Shown piece by piece: positions 63,641 through 64,000 of a DNA stretch of 64,000 bases; position 1 is the stretch's first letter, and each line of letters starts with the position of its first letter. Under the pieces are notes generated by a model, which saw only the letters and a list, made by a program, of their open reading frames with translations, did no database searches and was not told the origin of the DNA. Location of the stretch: assembly GCA_949825065.1 (NCBI GenBank), contig OX463848.1, positions 44,655,601 to 44,719,600 of the forward strand, in the 5' to 3' direction. The stretch comes from Odontocerum albicorne (taxonomy: Eukaryota; Arthropoda; Insecta; Trichoptera; Odontoceridae). A program made the translations under genes and the position numbers.

Positions 63641-64000
63641 ATATTTCTTCCGTTTATTATTATTATCTTACTTGTCATTTTTATTTCATTATTTAAAATA
63701 TTGATATTTCTATTTGATAATAAACTAATATGTGATAATAATGGATTCACTGCGGATCATGCGGTCATGCTGTCACTCAGGGTCGGACTCTGGCCATTGT
63801 GTAAATTTATAGTCTTTCTTTGTGCCTCAGAAAACTTGTCCGATTGCGTTATATCATAGTCAGAAGTCTGTTCTCAATAAAATAAGATAGTTGTGATTTT
63901 CAAAAATAACTCAGCATTGGAGGTAAACTTTAAAAACAAAAAAATTGCTGTGAACTGGGTAAATATTTTCGTGTTCACAAATTTCATTCGTCCTTAACCC
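63641..64000. other. Unassigned AT-rich end of window
   Basis: 'cagggtcggactctggcc' at 63778 looks like a hAT-type terminus, but the rest would lie outside the window. Nothing else is recognised. Confidence 0.25.

Overview
This is a 64 kb stretch of AT-rich nuclear DNA from an insect, most likely a holometabolous one. It holds interrupted genes with GT-AG introns, a ZAD zinc-finger gene, and a dense load of mariner, piggyBac, hAT, PIF/Harbinger, Penelope, RTE-like and poly(A) LINE copies plus tRNA-derived SINEs. The SINE/LINE 3' tail (a short hairpin around 'gaagagattgcc' and 'ggcaataa') resembles tails common in Lepidoptera and relatives, but the order cannot be fixed from the sequence alone. 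All exon models here were built by hand from splice sites, reading-frame continuity and remembered protein families. No alignment was run.

Two host genes lie head to head, about 2.0 kb apart. On the minus strand (20003 down to 1740) is an eight-exon gene for mitochondrial sulfide:quinone oxidoreductase (445 aa). It has a presequence, a FAD-binding glycine motif and both catalytic cysteines. On the plus strand (22023 to 54271) is a 17-exon gene for a 669-aa ZAD-C2H2 zinc-finger protein with 13 fingers. Its fingers come in two sets, and the exons of the second set repeat those of the first: exon lengths 61, 109, 157 and 91 nt recur in the same order with the same intron phases. The gene therefore appears to have doubled its finger array by an internal duplication of about six exons. 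One intron uses a GC donor. A possible relic or alternative last exon sits between the two halves.

Most of the remaining sequence is transposon-derived. It includes one apparently intact mariner (55370-56656, 349 codons, DD34D, TA duplication) and a series of mariner deletion derivatives (7617, 24682, 37316, 38745, 40363 and 58053). There is a piggyBac MITE family with TTAA duplications (four copies), PIF/Harbinger MITEs with TTA/TAA duplications (five copies, one carrying a MADF/Myb-like fragment), a hAT with an 8-bp duplication, pogo-type elements, and Penelope copies with inverted ends and a GIY-YIG domain. A pair of terminal-inverted-repeat elements carries an unfamiliar 83-codon ORF. Several minisatellites can be traced to transposon pieces: an 85-bp array from RTE reverse-transcriptase sequence, a 95-bp array from a SINE tail, and a 25-bp array from RTE. 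Downstream of the zinc-finger gene (54272-64000) there are only transposons, SINEs and unassigned AT-rich DNA; no further host gene was recognised.
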